Of a DNA stretch of 64,000 nt, positions 8,319 to 18,700 are shown piece after piece (positions within the stretch are counted from its first letter, which is position 1; each line of letters opens with the position of its first letter). The translations under genes were made by a program, and so were the position numbers. Origin of the DNA: Mycobacterium florentinum (GTDB lineage Bacteria > Actinomycetota > Actinomycetes > Mycobacteriales > Mycobacteriaceae); the NCBI RefSeq assembly GCF_010730355.1, contig NZ_AP022576.1:2604001-2668000 (forward strand), written 5' to 3'. The notes beneath the pieces are model-generated. The model saw nothing but the letters and a program-made list of their open reading frames with translations, was not told the DNA's origin and ran no database searches.

Positions 8319-9362
8319 ATGCGAATCGGAATCGCGCTGGACTATTCGGGCGGCTTCCACGAAGCCGTCGACCGCATCGTCGAACTCGAAAAGGCCGGCA
8401 TCGACATCGCCGTAGTGGCCGAGGCGTATTCGTTCGACGCCGTCAGCCAACTCGGATATCTGGCCGCCAAGACGAACACCGTCGAACTGGCCTCGGGAGT
8501 ATTTCCTATCTACATCCGCACGCCGTCGCTGCTGGCGATGACCGCCGCGGGTCTGGACTTCGTGTCCGACGGTCGCTTCCGCTTGGGCATCGGCACGTCC
8601 GGGCCGCAGGTGATGGAGGGTTTCCACGGCGTCGAGTTCGACGCTCCGATCGGCCGCACCCGCGAGATCGTGGAGATCTGCCGGCAGGTGTGGCGCCGCG
8701 AGCGGGTGCAGTACGACGGCAAGTACTACCAGCTGCCGCTGCCCGCCGACCGAGGGACGGGCCTGGGCAAACCGCTGCAGCTCATCAATCACCCCGTGCG
8801 CGAACGTATTCCGGTTACCATCGCGGCGCTGGGCCCGAAGAATGTCGAACTCACCGCCGAGATCGCCGAGGGCTGGCAGCCGGTTTTCTACCTGCCGGAG
8901 AAGGCCAACACCGTCTGGGGTGAGGCGCTGGCCGCCGGCAACGCCAAGCGGGATCCGGCCCTCGGACCGCTGGACATCATGGTGCACGCATCGACGGCCA
9001 TCGGCGACAACGTCGAGGAACGGCTGGCCTGGGTCAAGCCGCAACTGGCCCTCTACATCGGTGGCATGGGCGCCAAGGGCCGCAATTTCTATCACAACCT
9101 GGCGACGCGTTACGGCTACGGAGAGGTCGCGGACAAGATCCAGGAGCTGTACCTGTCCGGCCGCAAGAGCGAGGCGATCGACCTGGTGCCCGACGAGCTG
9201 GTGCGCAGCATGTCGCTGATCGGTCCGCGCGGTTTCATCACAGAGCGCATCGCCGCCTTCGCCGAGGCCGGTGTGACGACGCTGTTGGTAAGCCCGGCCG
9301 CGAGCGACCCGAAGGAAGCCGTGCGCTTCGTCGAGGAAGTGCTGGAGCTGCGCGGCGCCTGA
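8319..9362 (+). CDS. LLM-class F420-dependent oxidoreductase
   Basis: About 347-residue luciferase-like monooxygenase family protein. It opens MRIGIALDYSGGF and contains EAYSFDAVSQLGYLAAKT, ASGVFPIYIRTPSLLAMTAA and RFRLGIGTSGPQVMEGFHG, the typical TIM-barrel strands and loops of F420-dependent mycobacterial enzymes; it ends with VTTLLVSPAASDP. Most relatives are thought to use reduced F420 as hydride donor; the substrate here is unknown. I start at the ATG (8319) where family similarity begins; an in-frame GTG lies at 8310. There is no clear ribosome-binding site. It stands alone between the TA pair and the minus-strand Rv3439c-like gene. Confidence 0.85.
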   Translation: MRIGIALDYSGGFHEAVDRIVELEKAGIDIAVVAEAYSFDAVSQLGYLAAKTNTVELASGVFPIYIRTPSLLAMTAAGLDFVSDGRFRLGIGTSGPQVMEGFHGVEFDAPIGRTREIVEICRQVWRRERVQYDGKYYQLPLPADRGTGLGKPLQLINHPVRERIPVTIAALGPKNVELTAEIAEGWQPVFYLPEKANTVWGEALAAGNAKRDPALGPLDIMVHASTAIGDNVEERLAWVKPQLALYIGGMGAKGRNFYHNLATRYGYGEVADKIQELYLSGRKSEAIDLVPDELVRSMSLIGPRGFITERIAAFAEAGVTTLLVSPAASDPKEAVRFVEEVLELRGA

Positions 9363-9366
9363 CGCG

Positions 9367-10776
9367 TCATTGCCCGGCCTGCGGAACCTGGTCCGCGGCA
9401 ATCTCACACGGCGTCGAACCATCGGTCGGCGGCGCGGCCGCGGGAGCGGGCGCTGTGGCCGGAGTGGGCGGCGCGGCCGCGGGAACGGGAGTTGCCGCCG
9501 GAGTGGGCGCGCTGGCGGGTGGTTGCTCGCCAACCGGTAGTGGCGGCGTCCCGGCAGGCGGGTCAACTGGTTGAGCCTGCGCGGCTTCCTTTGGCGCAGC
9601 AGCCTTTTCGGCGTCGACGTTCTCAGGGTCTTTGTCAGCGTCGTCATGCACGTCGTCGGGGTGAAACGGATCCTCGTCGGAGGTGTCGTCGTCGAAGGGG
9701 TCTTTGCCCAACGGATCCGACGGATCGCCAAGCCCGTCCGTCGCCGAACCCAGCAGACCACCTATCGCATCGACAATTTGGCCTGCCAACCCGCTGAGGC
9801 CGCCCAGACCGCCGGCTCCCCCACCCAGATCGCCCAGTCCTCCGGCACCCGTGGGGAGGGCGGAAGCATTACCTAGCCCGGCGCCCAAGTCCGACAGTGG
9901 AGTCGCGAGGTCCGATAGCGGTGGTGCGGGGGGTGCCGGAGGCGTGGGAATCGCGGCGGGGGCGGAAGCCGGCGTTGCGGGTGCCGGGTCCGCCGCACCG
10001 CTGGGAACCACGGCCGCGGGCGCGGTCGCCACTGGCGGCGGTACCGGCTGAGGAGCTACCGGCGGGGACGGTTGAAAACCGGGCCCGAGGTCGCCGGGCG
10101 TATCGAAGTACGCTGCGGGCGCGGCACGCATCCGGTCGTTCACCATGTCGTAGGCGGTCCCGAATGCAGACAACGACGAGCGCATGGCCGTCAACCAGTC
10201 GTTGCGAATGTCGTTGTCCACGTATGGCGTTATCTGCCCATGGACGACCTGCTCGGCCGTCGACCGCTCCGCCGACCCGGCCGTCACCACCGCGGCGGCG
10301 GCCAACCACGCCGACCGATGCGCCTGACTGCGATCGTCGATCGCGATAGCGGTCCCGACCTTGGAGTCGAGCAGATGCCACAAATTGTCGCGCAGCGATT
10401 CACACCGCTGCGCGGCCGCCCGCACCTCGTTGGCAACCATGGTCGCGGCATCGCAATGCCGTTGCAGGAACGCAACCGCGGCGTCGCTTCCCACCCCCGT
10501 CCATGCCGCGGAGAGCTCGCCAACCTGGTCGTGCTGAATACGTATGCCTTCGGCAACCGCGGCGCCGGCTGCCCGCAGCCGCGCGCAGTCCCGGTCAAGG
10601 ACATACAAATCGAGGCCGTCTTCGCTGCCGAACCAATCGCGGATCTGGGACGGGTGCGACGTCAAGTCCGGATGCTCGTATCCCAGTGTCTGGCAAGCCC
10701 GTACGTAGGCCTGGGTGTGCTCGACAGCGACCCGGCCCTCCGCGAGGCGCTCGGCGACGTCCAACCGATCGGCCAT
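9367..10776 (-). CDS. Ala/Pro-rich ESX-4-linked protein (Rv3439c-like)
   Basis: 469-residue protein with two parts. Residues about 1-230 are helical and contain WTGVGSDAAVAFLQRH, a WxG-type turn like those in ESX-secreted proteins. The rest is a low-complexity tail, Pro/Ala-rich, then Gly/Leu-rich (GGLGDLGGGAGGLGGLSGLA), then an acidic stretch. This fits a secreted or ESX-associated protein. The ATG at 10776 was chosen because it follows two bases after the stop of the preceding gene and family similarity begins at MADRLDVAERL. It forms a pair with the gene at 10779 and lies on the ESX-4 side of glmM. Function unknown. Confidence 0.75.
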   Translation of the reverse strand: MADRLDVAERLAEGRVAVEHTQAYVRACQTLGYEHPDLTSHPSQIRDWFGSEDGLDLYVLDRDCARLRAAGAAVAEGIRIQHDQVGELSAAWTGVGSDAAVAFLQRHCDAATMVANEVRAAAQRCESLRDNLWHLLDSKVGTAIAIDDRSQAHRSAWLAAAAVVTAGSAERSTAEQVVHGQITPYVDNDIRNDWLTAMRSSLSAFGTAYDMVNDRMRAAPAAYFDTPGDLGPGFQPSPPVAPQPVPPPVATAPAAVVPSGAADPAPATPASAPAAIPTPPAPPAPPLSDLATPLSDLGAGLGNASALPTGAGGLGDLGGGAGGLGGLSGLAGQIVDAIGGLLGSATDGLGDPSDPLGKDPFDDDTSDEDPFHPDDVHDDADKDPENVDAEKAAAPKEAAQAQPVDPPAGTPPLPVGEQPPASAPTPAATPVPAAAPPTPATAPAPAAAPPTDGSTPCEIAADQVPQAGQ

Positions 10777-10778
10777 GC

Positions 10779-11096
10779 TCAGGCGATTCGCGCCGCGGCA
10801 TACAGCTCGGCGTCGGCGTAGCGCTGCGCCCCGGACCGCAGCGCGACGGCGATCGCGACCGACGCCCGCGACCACTGCGACAGCTGCGTCGTCAAACGCT
10901 CCAGCTCGGCTCGCAGCGCATCGCCGCGCGCCGTATACGCCCGGCCGGCCGTCGCGCCGCTAAAACCCAACGCCGCCAGGTGATCACAGACAGCGCTGTC
11001 GATCAGTTCGGCGGCGGCCCGCAGTTGATCGGCGACCCGGTGTACCGCCGCGACGTCAATTCCAGTGCGGTCGAAAGTGGCGTGTCGTATTCCCAT
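10779..11096 (-). CDS. EspC/WXG-like small protein (Rv3440c-like)
   Basis: 105-residue helical protein with a helix-turn-helix hairpin pattern: AAELIDSAVCDHLAALGFSGATAG in the first half and LRAELERLTTQLSQWSRASVAIA in the second. Size and pattern resemble type VII secretion target proteins of the EspC kind. It is followed immediately by the Rv3439c-like gene (stop and start two bases apart), so the two are translated together and may interact. Target status for ESX-4 is inference from location. Confidence 0.7.
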   Translation of the reverse strand: MGIRHATFDRTGIDVAAVHRVADQLRAAAELIDSAVCDHLAALGFSGATAGRAYTARGDALRAELERLTTQLSQWSRASVAIAVALRSGAQRYADAELYAAARIA

Positions 11097-11143
11097 GCCT
11101 AGTCCGACGCCGGACTCCCCGTTGGGGTTCCAAGGCGCTCGAA

Positions 11144-12481
11144 CTAACGCTGATCGCTGACCGCTTCGGCGACGCGGGCGGCCACCCGCTGCGCGGTGTC
11201 TTCTTCGGGCGCTTCTACCATGACCCGGATCATCGGCTCAGTTCCCGAGGGGCGCAACAGGATTCGACCGGTGTCGCCGAGTTCGGCCTCGGCCTCGTCG
11301 ACCGCGCTGCGCACCGAGGGCGCGGTGGCCGCGGTGGTCTTGTCGGCGACTTCGACGTTGATCAGCACCTGCGGGAACGTCTGCATCGACGCGGCAAGAT
11401 CGGCCAGCGACGAGCCGGTCTGCACCATGCGGGTCATCAGGCGCAGTCCGGTGACGATGCCGTCGCCGGTGGAGCCGTGCGCGGGCATCACGATGTGGCC
11501 GGATTGTTCGCCGCCCAGGCTGTATTCGCCGGACCGCAGCTCCTCGAGGACGTAGCGGTCGCCGACGCCGGTCGTGCGGACCGTGACGCCCGCCGAACGC
11601 ATGGCCTGGTGCAGCCCGAGGTTGCTCATCACGGTGGTGACCAAGGTGTTGGACGCCAGCTCGCCGGCTTCCTGCATGGCCAGCGCGAGCACCACCATGA
11701 TGGCGTCGCCGTCGACAAGCTCGCCGCTGGCGTCCAGCGCCAGGCAGCGGTCGGCATCGCCGTCATGTGCCAGACCCAGGTCGGCACCGTGCGCGAGCAC
11801 CGCGGCGCGCAGCGAATCCAGGTGCGTCGATCCGCAGCGATCGTTGATGTTGAGGCCGTTGGGCTCGGCGTTGATCGCGATCACCCGAGCCCCGGCGGCG
11901 CGGTAGGCGCGCGGTGCGGCCGACGACGCCGCGCCGTGGGCGCAGTCGACGACCACGGTCAGGCCGTCGAGCGGCAGCGTGCTGGCCTTGCCGACGTGGC
12001 GTAGGTAGCGATCGGCGGCGTCCTCGGCGTCGATGACGCGCCCGATCGCGGAACCGACCGGGCGCAAGCCCGGGCCGGCCGCGACCAGCTCTTCGATCTG
12101 GTCTTCGGTGTCGTCGTCCAGCTTGCGGCCGCCGGGGCCGAAGATCTTGATGCCGTTGTCGGGCATCGGGTTGTGCGACGCCGAGATCATCACGCCGAAG
12201 TCGGCGTCATAGGCGCCGGTCAGGTAGGCCACCGCGGGGGTCGGAAGGATCCCGACGCGCAGCGCGTCGACGCCCTGGCTGGTCAGGCCGGCGATCACGG
12301 CGGCTTCGAGCATCTCGCCGCTGGCGCGCGGATCGCGGCCGATCACGGCGACGTGCCGGCCCGGTTTCCCGGGGCTCGCCAGGCGTCGCGCGGCCGCGCT
12401 GCCCAGCGATAGTGCCAGCTCAGCGGTCAATTCGCGATTGGCGACTCCGCGAACACCGTCGGTGCCGAATAGTCGACCCAT
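11144..12481 (-). CDS. glmM: Phosphoglucosamine mutase
   Basis: Interconverts glucosamine-6-phosphate and glucosamine-1-phosphate, the step after GlmS toward UDP-GlcNAc. The 445-residue protein opens [12 protein letters not shown], carries the phosphoserine loop [14 protein letters not shown] (about residue 100), the metal-binding loop DGDADR (about 240), the substrate loop GGEQSGH (about 325) and the phosphate-binding [12 protein letters not shown] near the C-terminus, all expected for GlmM. The ATG has GAGAGG seven bases upstream. It is downstream of rplM-rpsI on the same strand, separated by 146 bases, so it can have its own promoter. Confidence 0.97.
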   Translation of the reverse strand: MGRLFGTDGVRGVANRELTAELALSLGSAAARRLASPGKPGRHVAVIGRDPRASGEMLEAAVIAGLTSQGVDALRVGILPTPAVAYLTGAYDADFGVMISASHNPMPDNGIKIFGPGGRKLDDDTEDQIEELVAAGPGLRPVGSAIGRVIDAEDAADRYLRHVGKASTLPLDGLTVVVDCAHGAASSAAPRAYRAAGARVIAINAEPNGLNINDRCGSTHLDSLRAAVLAHGADLGLAHDGDADRCLALDASGELVDGDAIMVVLALAMQEAGELASNTLVTTVMSNLGLHQAMRSAGVTVRTTGVGDRYVLEELRSGEYSLGGEQSGHIVMPAHGSTGDGIVTGLRLMTRMVQTGSSLADLAASMQTFPQVLINVEVADKTTAATAPSVRSAVDEAEAELGDTGRILLRPSGTEPMIRVMVEAPEEDTAQRVAARVAEAVSDQR

Positions 12482-12627
12482 CGGACAAACCTCTCACAGT
12501 GACGTCATGCGCACAAAGTGCACTTACTTTTGTGACCGCAACCGCGCAGGTTTACGCGACGACACGCCGAAGACGGCGGACAAAAGACGCACAAGATGCG
12601 CGGTCGCGGCCAGAAAGTGATCGCTGA
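12482..12627 (-). promoter_or_regulatory. glmM upstream region with a palindrome
   Basis: The gap between rpsI and glmM contains a perfect 10-base palindrome, AAGTGCACTT (12516-12525), nested inside looser arms CACAAA (12512-12517) and TTTGTG (12528-12533). This could be an operator or promoter-proximal element for glmM. No consensus promoter can be assigned with confidence. Confidence 0.35.
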
Positions 12628-13155
12628 TCAGCGCTTGCTGTACTGAGGAGCCTTACGGGCCTTCTTCAGGCCGTACTTCTTGCGCTCGGTGGCGCGCGGG
12701 TCACGGGTGAGGAAGCCGGCCTTCTTCAGCGGGGGCCGGTCCTCGGGCTGGGCCAAGATCAGCGCCCGGGCGATGCCCAGACGCAGCGCACCGGCCTGAC
12801 CCGACGGGCCACCGCCGTGCAGCAGCGCGTAGACGTCGAAGGTCTCCACCCGATCCACGGTGACCAGCGGGGCCTTGATCAGCTGCTGGTGCACCTTGTT
12901 CGGGAAGTAGGCCTCCAGGCTGCGACCGTTCAGGTCGAACTTGCCGGTGCCGGGCACCAGACGCACCCGCACCACGGCCTCCTTGCGGCGGCCGACGGTC
13001 TGGATGGGCCGGTCGAGCACGATCGGCGCACTGGGCTGGGCCGCGGGAGCCTCAGCGGTGGGCTCGGCAGCGGTCTCGGCCGGGGTCTGTTCGGCGGTCA
13101 CCTCGACGACGACCTCGACGGTCTCCTCGGGTGCTGCCTCGTTGGTCTCGGTCAC
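12628..13155 (-). CDS. rpsI: Ribosomal protein S9
   Basis: Component of the small ribosomal subunit. The 175-residue protein has an acidic, Glu/Val/Ala-rich N-terminal extension of about 45 residues typical of mycobacterial S9, followed by the core ([39 protein letters not shown]) and the basic C-terminus ending YSKR that reaches the P site. The GTG start overlaps the rplM stop by four bases (GTGA), so the two are translationally coupled. Confidence 0.97.
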   Translation of the reverse strand: MTETNEAAPEETVEVVVEVTAEQTPAETAAEPTAEAPAAQPSAPIVLDRPIQTVGRRKEAVVRVRLVPGTGKFDLNGRSLEAYFPNKVHQQLIKAPLVTVDRVETFDVYALLHGGGPSGQAGALRLGIARALILAQPEDRPPLKKAGFLTRDPRATERKKYGLKKARKAPQYSKR

Positions 13156-13595
13156 TGGGCCACCTGCTTGATCTCGAACGGAACCGGCTGCTGCGCGGCA
13201 TGCGGGTGCTGCGGGCCGGCGTAGACGTGGAGTTTTTTCTGGATCTGACGGCTGAGCTTGTTGTGCGGAAGCATGCCGACGATCGCGTTCTCGACGACGC
13301 GGGTGGGGTGCTTTTCCAGCAGCTCGCCGATGGTGCGTGAGCGCAGACCGCCGGGATACCCCGAGTGGCTGTAGGCCAGCTTGCTCTGCAGTTTGTCGCC
13401 GGACAGGGCGACCTTGTCGGCGTTGATGACGATGACGTAATCGCCGCCATCGACATTGGGGGCGAACGTCGGCTTGTGCTTACCGCGCAACAGGGTGGCT
13501 GCCGCGACGGCAAGGCGTCCAAGCACTACGTCCGTGGCGTCGATGACGTACCACGACCGCGTGGTGTCACCCGCCTTTGGCGCGTAGGTGGGCAC
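13152..13595 (-). CDS. rplM: Ribosomal protein L13
   Basis: Large-subunit protein, 147 residues from a GTG at 13595, with AAGAAGG upstream; sequence [20 protein letters not shown] and [19 protein letters not shown] are diagnostic, and it ends [11 protein letters not shown]. The open frame extends 31 codons further upstream, but 147 residues is the normal mycobacterial length. Paired with rpsI as in most bacteria. Confidence 0.96.
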   Translation of the reverse strand: MPTYAPKAGDTTRSWYVIDATDVVLGRLAVAAATLLRGKHKPTFAPNVDGGDYVIVINADKVALSGDKLQSKLAYSHSGYPGGLRSRTIGELLEKHPTRVVENAIVGMLPHNKLSRQIQKKLHVYAGPQHPHAAQQPVPFEIKQVAQ

Positions 13596-13818
13596 AGCGC
13601 TTACCTTCTTTTCTCTCGGGTGGATCCCGGTTCGAGCCGGGTGCCGGTCAGGCGTCCACGGTTGGGGTTTGGTCTCGGCGACCGACATTGACCCGAGTCC
13701 CCGGCGTACCGCACGCCAACGGAGCAGCTTACCGACCTACATCCCCGCAGGTCAAAATGACTGTGTGGTCCCGACGGCTCTCCTTCCGCCGGGACCACAC
13801 AGTGGCTCATGATCGCGG
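13596..13818 (-). promoter_or_regulatory. rplM-rpsI leader and promoter region
   Basis: This 223-base gap between esxT and rplM must hold the rplM-rpsI promoter. Besides the large hairpin described separately, it contains a small stem CCCGG-6-CCGGG at about 13626-13641 close to the rplM start, which could shape the mRNA leader. No RNA gene is recognisable. Confidence 0.4.
13761..13802 (-). terminator. Long hairpin downstream of esxU-esxT
   Basis: Two 17-base arms, 13761-13777 and 13786-13802, are complementary with a single mismatch and flank an 8-base loop. In the minus-strand direction of esxU-esxT the stem is followed by TCATTTTGACC, a weak T-rich stretch, so it can act as a terminator isolating ESX-4 transcription from rplM-rpsI. 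The near-perfect dyad could alternatively be an operator. Confidence 0.6.
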
Positions 13819-14115
13819 CTACCTTGCCCACAAGCCGGCTGCGCGGCGGTCGGCTTGTGCGACCTCGTCCGCGCCGTCGCGCACCGCGTTGCCAAGGTCG
13901 ACCAGGATCTCGTTCAACGCGGTCGCCGCTTGGTGCCACTTGAGCTGCTCGGCCTGATAGGCCGACGCCGCCTCGCGGGTCCAGAGCTGCTGCAACGGGG
14001 CAATTTGGGAGCGCAGTTCGTCAAGCGCGGCGTTGAGGCGAGCCGACGTGGAGTGGATCTCCTGGCGCACCGAGTGTTCGATTTCGCCGAAGTTATAGGA
14101 CAGCACTGGGTCCAC
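13819..14115 (-). CDS. esxT: WXG100-family ESX-4 protein EsxT
   Basis: 98-residue helical-hairpin protein of the ESAT-6/CFP-10 superfamily. The first helix is rich in polar residues (IEHSVRQEIHSTSARLNAALDEL), the turn contains LQQLWTREAASAY, where the WxG tripeptide is degenerate (WTR), and the second helix follows. It pairs with EsxU as the ESX-4 substrate heterodimer. The GTG start has GAGAGGA eight bases upstream; homologues begin a residue or two earlier. It follows esxU with a 12-base gap and is followed by a long hairpin. Confidence 0.92.
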   Translation of the reverse strand: MDPVLSYNFGEIEHSVRQEIHSTSARLNAALDELRSQIAPLQQLWTREAASAYQAEQLKWHQAATALNEILVDLGNAVRDGADEVAQADRRAAGLWAR

Positions 14116-14127
14116 CGCAATGTCCTC

Positions 14128-14454
14128 TCACAGATCTCCACCGGCGGCGCCGATGTGATGGGCATGGCTCTGACCGGCAGCCTGCAGCGCGGCCTCGTTC
14201 TGCCGAATGGTGTCGGCGATCGCGTGCAGCACGTGATGAAGCCGCAACGACTCGGCATTCCAGCGATCCACCACGTCCTTGAATCGCGCGGCCGCCAGCC
14301 CACCCCACACCGACGGCGGCACGCTACTCATCCGGCCGATGAATGCCTGCAGCATCGCGCGGATCTCCTCGTTGCGAGCGTCCGTCGTACCCGCGACCGA
14401 GCGCATCAGATCAAAATCGGTGCTCAGCGTGTTCGCACCCGGCGGTGTAGTCAC
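14128..14454 (-). CDS. esxU: WXG100-family ESX-4 protein EsxU
   Basis: 108-residue WXG100 protein, partner of EsxT. The hairpin turn carries [14 protein letters not shown] with an intact W-x-G. The longer open frame upstream is not used: the GTG at 14454 has an AAGGAGAAGG ribosome-binding site directly upstream and gives the family length. An ECF-like promoter can be drawn at 14482-14510. The protein ends [10 protein letters not shown]. First gene of the esxU-esxT pair, downstream of the Rv3446c-like gene. Confidence 0.93.
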   Translation of the reverse strand: MTTPPGANTLSTDFDLMRSVAGTTDARNEEIRAMLQAFIGRMSSVPPSVWGGLAAARFKDVVDRWNAESLRLHHVLHAIADTIRQNEAALQAAGQSHAHHIGAAGGDL

Positions 14455-14481
14455 CCTTCTCCTTCCTTCTCCGATACCCAG

Positions 14482-14510
14482 TACGACCACGCGCGCTGGT
14501 GTTCGGTTCC
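14482..14510 (-). promoter_or_regulatory. ECF-type promoter candidate for esxU-esxT
   Basis: On the minus strand GGAAC (14510-14506) is followed after 18 bases by GTCGTA (14487-14482), about 30 bases before the esxU start. GGAAC is a common ECF -35 core, and in M. tuberculosis I recall ESX-4 small genes being linked to SigM (GGAAC and CGTC-type elements). The -10 match is imperfect. Confidence 0.4.
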
Positions 14511-14539
14511 ATCCCGATTTCCCAGCCGCGTCGCGGAGC

Positions 14540-15775
14540 TCATCCGATCGCGTGAGCCGACCGCACCGCCTCGTCACAGGCGTCGCGCACGGCATCTTCT
14601 TCACCGGGCCGGCTCTGGCATCCGACACTGATCCGAACCGATCCATCAACCAACACCGTCCAACGGACGTGATGGCTGGCGCGGACTTCGCGGTAGGTCA
14701 CGGCGGCCCGTCCGGCCGTGACCCCGGACGGGTTGAAGTCGACAAACAAACCCGCGGGCTCGCTGTCGATCGCATGCTTCAACCGGTCCGCAGTGGCGCT
14801 GAGCGTCTCCTCTGGAATCGGCGATTGTGTGATGTGCAATGCCACCTCAGAATCTGACGGCGACGTGACCTGCACCCGTGCCGACCCCGGCCCGGCGACC
14901 ACTCGTCGCGTCGCCCAGTTCGCGGGCACGGTCAATGCAACCCGGCCTTCAACCAGAAACGTCGTCGACGGCGCGTTCCCGGGCGCGACGCCGCGATGGC
15001 CGCCCGCCGCGAGCGCCGGCACCGTTGCTACCAGTGCGACTGCCGCGGCGGCCAGACCGCCAAACATCCGGACGCGCGATCGGGCACAACGGGCATCGAC
15101 TCCCGGCCGCACCACCTCACGCTGGCCCGTGCGAGACGCCGGAAGCTCCAGCCGTGCTAGCCGGGCGTCGTCGATCCGCACTATTCGCCGGCCACTTGTG
15201 CGCAAGCCGCGGGCGATCAGCGTCGCAAGCGCCTGCGCCCCGGTAATGCTGCCGGGCACATCGATCAGCACGGTAGTGGTTGTGCCACAAACTATTTCAC
15301 CGATGCGACCCGCGACCCGCTCGGCCACGGACTGCGGCTCTCCCGTGCGTGCAACGGCGACGACGTCCTCGCCCGTGACCGCTACCAATCGCTCCGCGAT
15401 CTCCACCACCACCGCTGCTTCCGCACTCGCCGCCTGCCTGAGCAACCACGACCGCGGCCGCACCGCCACATCATCGAATACGGTCTCCGCTGCCGAGGTA
15501 ACTACATTGAGCCGCGGCGACGGCCACCACGACGGATGCACTACCTGAATTGTTTTCTGCGCGTGCGGATTACCGCAGTCCAATGAACGCAGTCCACTGC
15601 GCCACAACGAATCAACCGGGACCGGCAGCCCGTCGACCAGCGCCACTTGATCGTCAATAGCGTCCAGAGCCGCGCGGAGCATCTCCGATGTCTCATCAGC
15701 GACTGCGCCTGGGGCGCAACATAACCGGCGAACCGTTCCCGGGCCGGTCGCAATGATCGCGCGATGCGCGTTCAC
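14540..15775 (-). CDS. Type VII secretion-associated membrane protein (Rv3446c-like)
   Basis: 411-residue protein of the T7SS-associated family. The N-terminal 200 residues look like a nucleotide-binding-type fold remnant ([21 protein letters not shown]), a single membrane helix follows at about 235-258 ([21 protein letters not shown]), and the C-terminal extracytoplasmic domain has [20 protein letters not shown] and [17 protein letters not shown]. Its start overlaps the eccC4 stop by four bases, so it is translated with eccC4. Topology suggests a membrane-linked accessory of the ESX-4 machine; the exact role is unknown. Confidence 0.75.
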   Translation of the reverse strand: MNAHRAIIATGPGTVRRLCCAPGAVADETSEMLRAALDAIDDQVALVDGLPVPVDSLWRSGLRSLDCGNPHAQKTIQVVHPSWWPSPRLNVVTSAAETVFDDVAVRPRSWLLRQAASAEAAVVVEIAERLVAVTGEDVVAVARTGEPQSVAERVAGRIGEIVCGTTTTVLIDVPGSITGAQALATLIARGLRTSGRRIVRIDDARLARLELPASRTGQREVVRPGVDARCARSRVRMFGGLAAAAVALVATVPALAAGGHRGVAPGNAPSTTFLVEGRVALTVPANWATRRVVAGPGSARVQVTSPSDSEVALHITQSPIPEETLSATADRLKHAIDSEPAGLFVDFNPSGVTAGRAAVTYREVRASHHVRWTVLVDGSVRISVGCQSRPGEEDAVRDACDEAVRSAHAIG

Positions 15776-18700
15776 GGGGTCGGGCTCCAGCCCACCTGGA
15801 TTACTTCTTCGTCGCCGCCATCAGTCAGCCAGACGCCGCGCCCCGCCGGCAATCGCTCCGGACGTCTCGCACCCAATAGCGAGCCGTCATCGGGACGCGC
15901 ACTCATCATCAATCCCATGCACCCGACCTCACGCAGGCCCGCCAGTAGCGGCTCGAACAGTCCGCGCGCGGCGCCCCCGCTGCGGCGTGCCGCCACGACG
16001 TGCAGTCCCAGATCCCGTGCATGCGGCAGGTATTCGAGCAGGGCTAGCAGCGGGTTGCCGGTCGGCGTCGCGACCAGGTCATAATCGTCGACGACGATGT
16101 AGATATCCGGGCCGGACCACCAGGACCTGTCCCGTAGCTGCGCCTGAGTCACCTCCGGCGGGGGCATCCGATCCCGCAGCAGATCGACCACGTCCGGCAT
16201 CAGCCCTCCCAGCGCAGCCGGCGACAGCGCATAGCCGCCGAGATGCTGCGACTGCACGACGCCGAGCAGGGTGCGGCGAAAGTCGACGATCAATAGCCGT
16301 GCCTGCCCAGCCGTCTTCGTCCGAACAATTTCGCGGCACAGGGCCCGCAGCGTGCTGGTCTTTCCGCATTCGCGCTCGCCGAGCACCAGTAGATGTGAAT
16401 TCCGCTCGAAATCGACTGCGACCGGGTGTAATCGACGCTCCTCGAGACCGAGAAGTATGCGCGCTTCACCTTCGCCGCCCGCCAGGTCGAGGACGACGTG
16501 GTAGTCGACGTGCGTGGGCAGCAACGGTATGGGCGGGGCGGATGGCCCACCGTGGCGGCATCGCAACTCGTTCGCCTCGAGCGGCCGGGAAATGGCCGTG
16601 TGCAGACCGTCGTGGGACAGACCACGACCCGGTCGGTCACGGGGCACCTCGCGCGCCCGTTTTCGATCGAGCTCGGAATCGGCGGGATCGCCCAGCCGCA
16701 ATTCGATCCGGGTGCCAATCTGATCCCGCAACGAGGGTCTGACCTCCGCCCAACGCGAAGCCGAGAGCACCACATGCACCCTGGACGAAAGTCCCTGAGC
16801 AGCAATAGCAGTAATCGGTTCCTCGACCGCCGTGAACTCTTTGCACAGGTTCGCCCAACCGTCGATCACGAGGAAGACGTCAGCGACATCGACGCCCCGC
16901 TCGTCAGGGGCGCCCTCCCGCGAGCGCATGATCGACTCGATCTCGGCGACCATGCGTGCCACGAGCCGAGGCTCGGATCTGGTTGCGATCGCGCCGACGT
17001 GCGGCAGTGCGCGCAGCGACGCCAGCGTCCCGCCGCCGAAGTCCAGGCAGTAGAAGTGCACCCGGCTCGGATCATGTGTGGCGGCCAACGCGGTGATCAG
17101 CGTCAGCAGAACGGTCGACTTGCCCGACCGGGGAGCGCCCACGACCGCGACATTGCCTGCAGCTCCTGATAAGTCGACCATCATCGGTGTCCGGCACTGT
17201 TCGAAGGGGCGGTCGACGATGCCGATGGGCACGGTCAGGCGTTCCGATCCCGCATCGGGCAGCACCTCGTCCAGCGGCGGCGCCGCGCCCAGCGGGGGCA
17301 GCCACACTCGGTGCGCGGCCGGCCCGTGTCCGGCTAGTCGGTCCAGCGCGGTGCGCAGCAGGGTGGGTGCGGGCAACCCGTCCGACTCGGCGACGCGAGC
17401 GACCGGCCCGACGGCTTGCGCGGTGAACCCGTGGACCGATGTCAGGTTCGTGTGGTCTGCGCGCACGGTGTCACGGGCCGGCCCTCCGGCCCGTAGCGGT
17501 CCGGACACGAAGACGGTTTGGAAGCGCATCAGCTCGCCGCTTCCGGAACGCAGAAAGCCGGCCCCGGGTGTGTTCGGCAGCTCGTAGGCGTCGGGTGTTC
17601 CCAAGACTATTCGTGATTCGCTGGCGGACAGCGTCTTCAAGCACAGGCGATAAGACAGGTGGGCTTCCAGCCCGCGCAGCCGGCCCTCGTCAAGTCGCTG
17701 ACTGGCAAGCAACAGGTGCATACCCAAGGACCGGCCGAGTCGACCGATCGCGACGAACATGTCGGCGAAATCCGGGTGCTGGCTCAGTAGTTCGGAAAAC
17801 TCATCGACGATGATGAACAGTACCGGCAGCGCGGTCAATTCGGCGCCCGCCCGACGGGCCTGCTCGTACGCCGCCACACTGGCGCACCCCGCCGTCCGCA
17901 GCAATTGTTGCCGGCGGTTCATTTCACCGGCCAGTGCGTCCTGCATCCGCGCAACCAGCGCCGCTTCCTCGGCGAGGTTGGTGATGACCGCGGCGACATG
18001 CGGAGCCTGCGCCAAATCGAGAAAGGTTGCGCCGCCTTTAAAGTCGATGAGCAGTAGATTCAGTACTTCGGGCGAGTTCAGCGCCATCATGCCGAGTGCG
18101 ACGGTGCGCAGCAGCTCCGACTTCCCCGAACCCGTTGCGCCCACGCAGAGCCCGTGCGGCCCCATGCCGTTTTCGGCGGGCTCTTTGATGTCAAGCTCGA
18201 GTGGCACCCCGTCGATCGTGTTTCCGATCGGAGCGCGAAGTCGAGCGTGCTGATCTCGGCTGCGCCACAGCGCAATCGGGTCGAAACCGGCGACATCGTC
18301 AACCCCGACCAGGCCCGGCCAGCCTGAATCATCCCCGGGGCAGGACGCCGCGCGGACGTGGTATGCGGCAAGCCGACGCGCGCAGATCACCGCGTCTAGC
18401 AGATCCATCCGGTCGGGGTGCGACAACGCTTGAGTCAGACCGCCATGGTGGATCGTCAACGGCGAGCCGGTGCGGCAGGGGCCGGCCTCGAGGATGGTCA
18501 TACCTGCGACGGCGCCATCGAACTCGCTGCGCCCCGGTAGATCGCGGATCACCACCACGCGCGGCGGCAGTCCGATACCGGCCAGTTTGCTTTGCGCCTG
18601 CGCCGCGCTTTGATACAGCATTCGTGCAGTGCCCACCGAATCCCGGGCGACCGGATGCTGGTTGTGCGGCAACCACTTCAACCAATCCCAGTCGGCCCGA

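Noticed and set aside
8247..9761. Minus-strand open frame of 504 codons opposite the F420-type oxidoreductase
   Set aside because: It spans the oxidoreductase and part of the Rv3439c-like gene in another frame; composition is repetitive Arg/Pro, and no motif is visible.
13620..13645. tRNA T-arm-like sequence (GGTTCGAGCC) upstream of rplM
   Set aside because: The stem does not pair with a 7-base T-loop, and no anticodon or D arm lies upstream.
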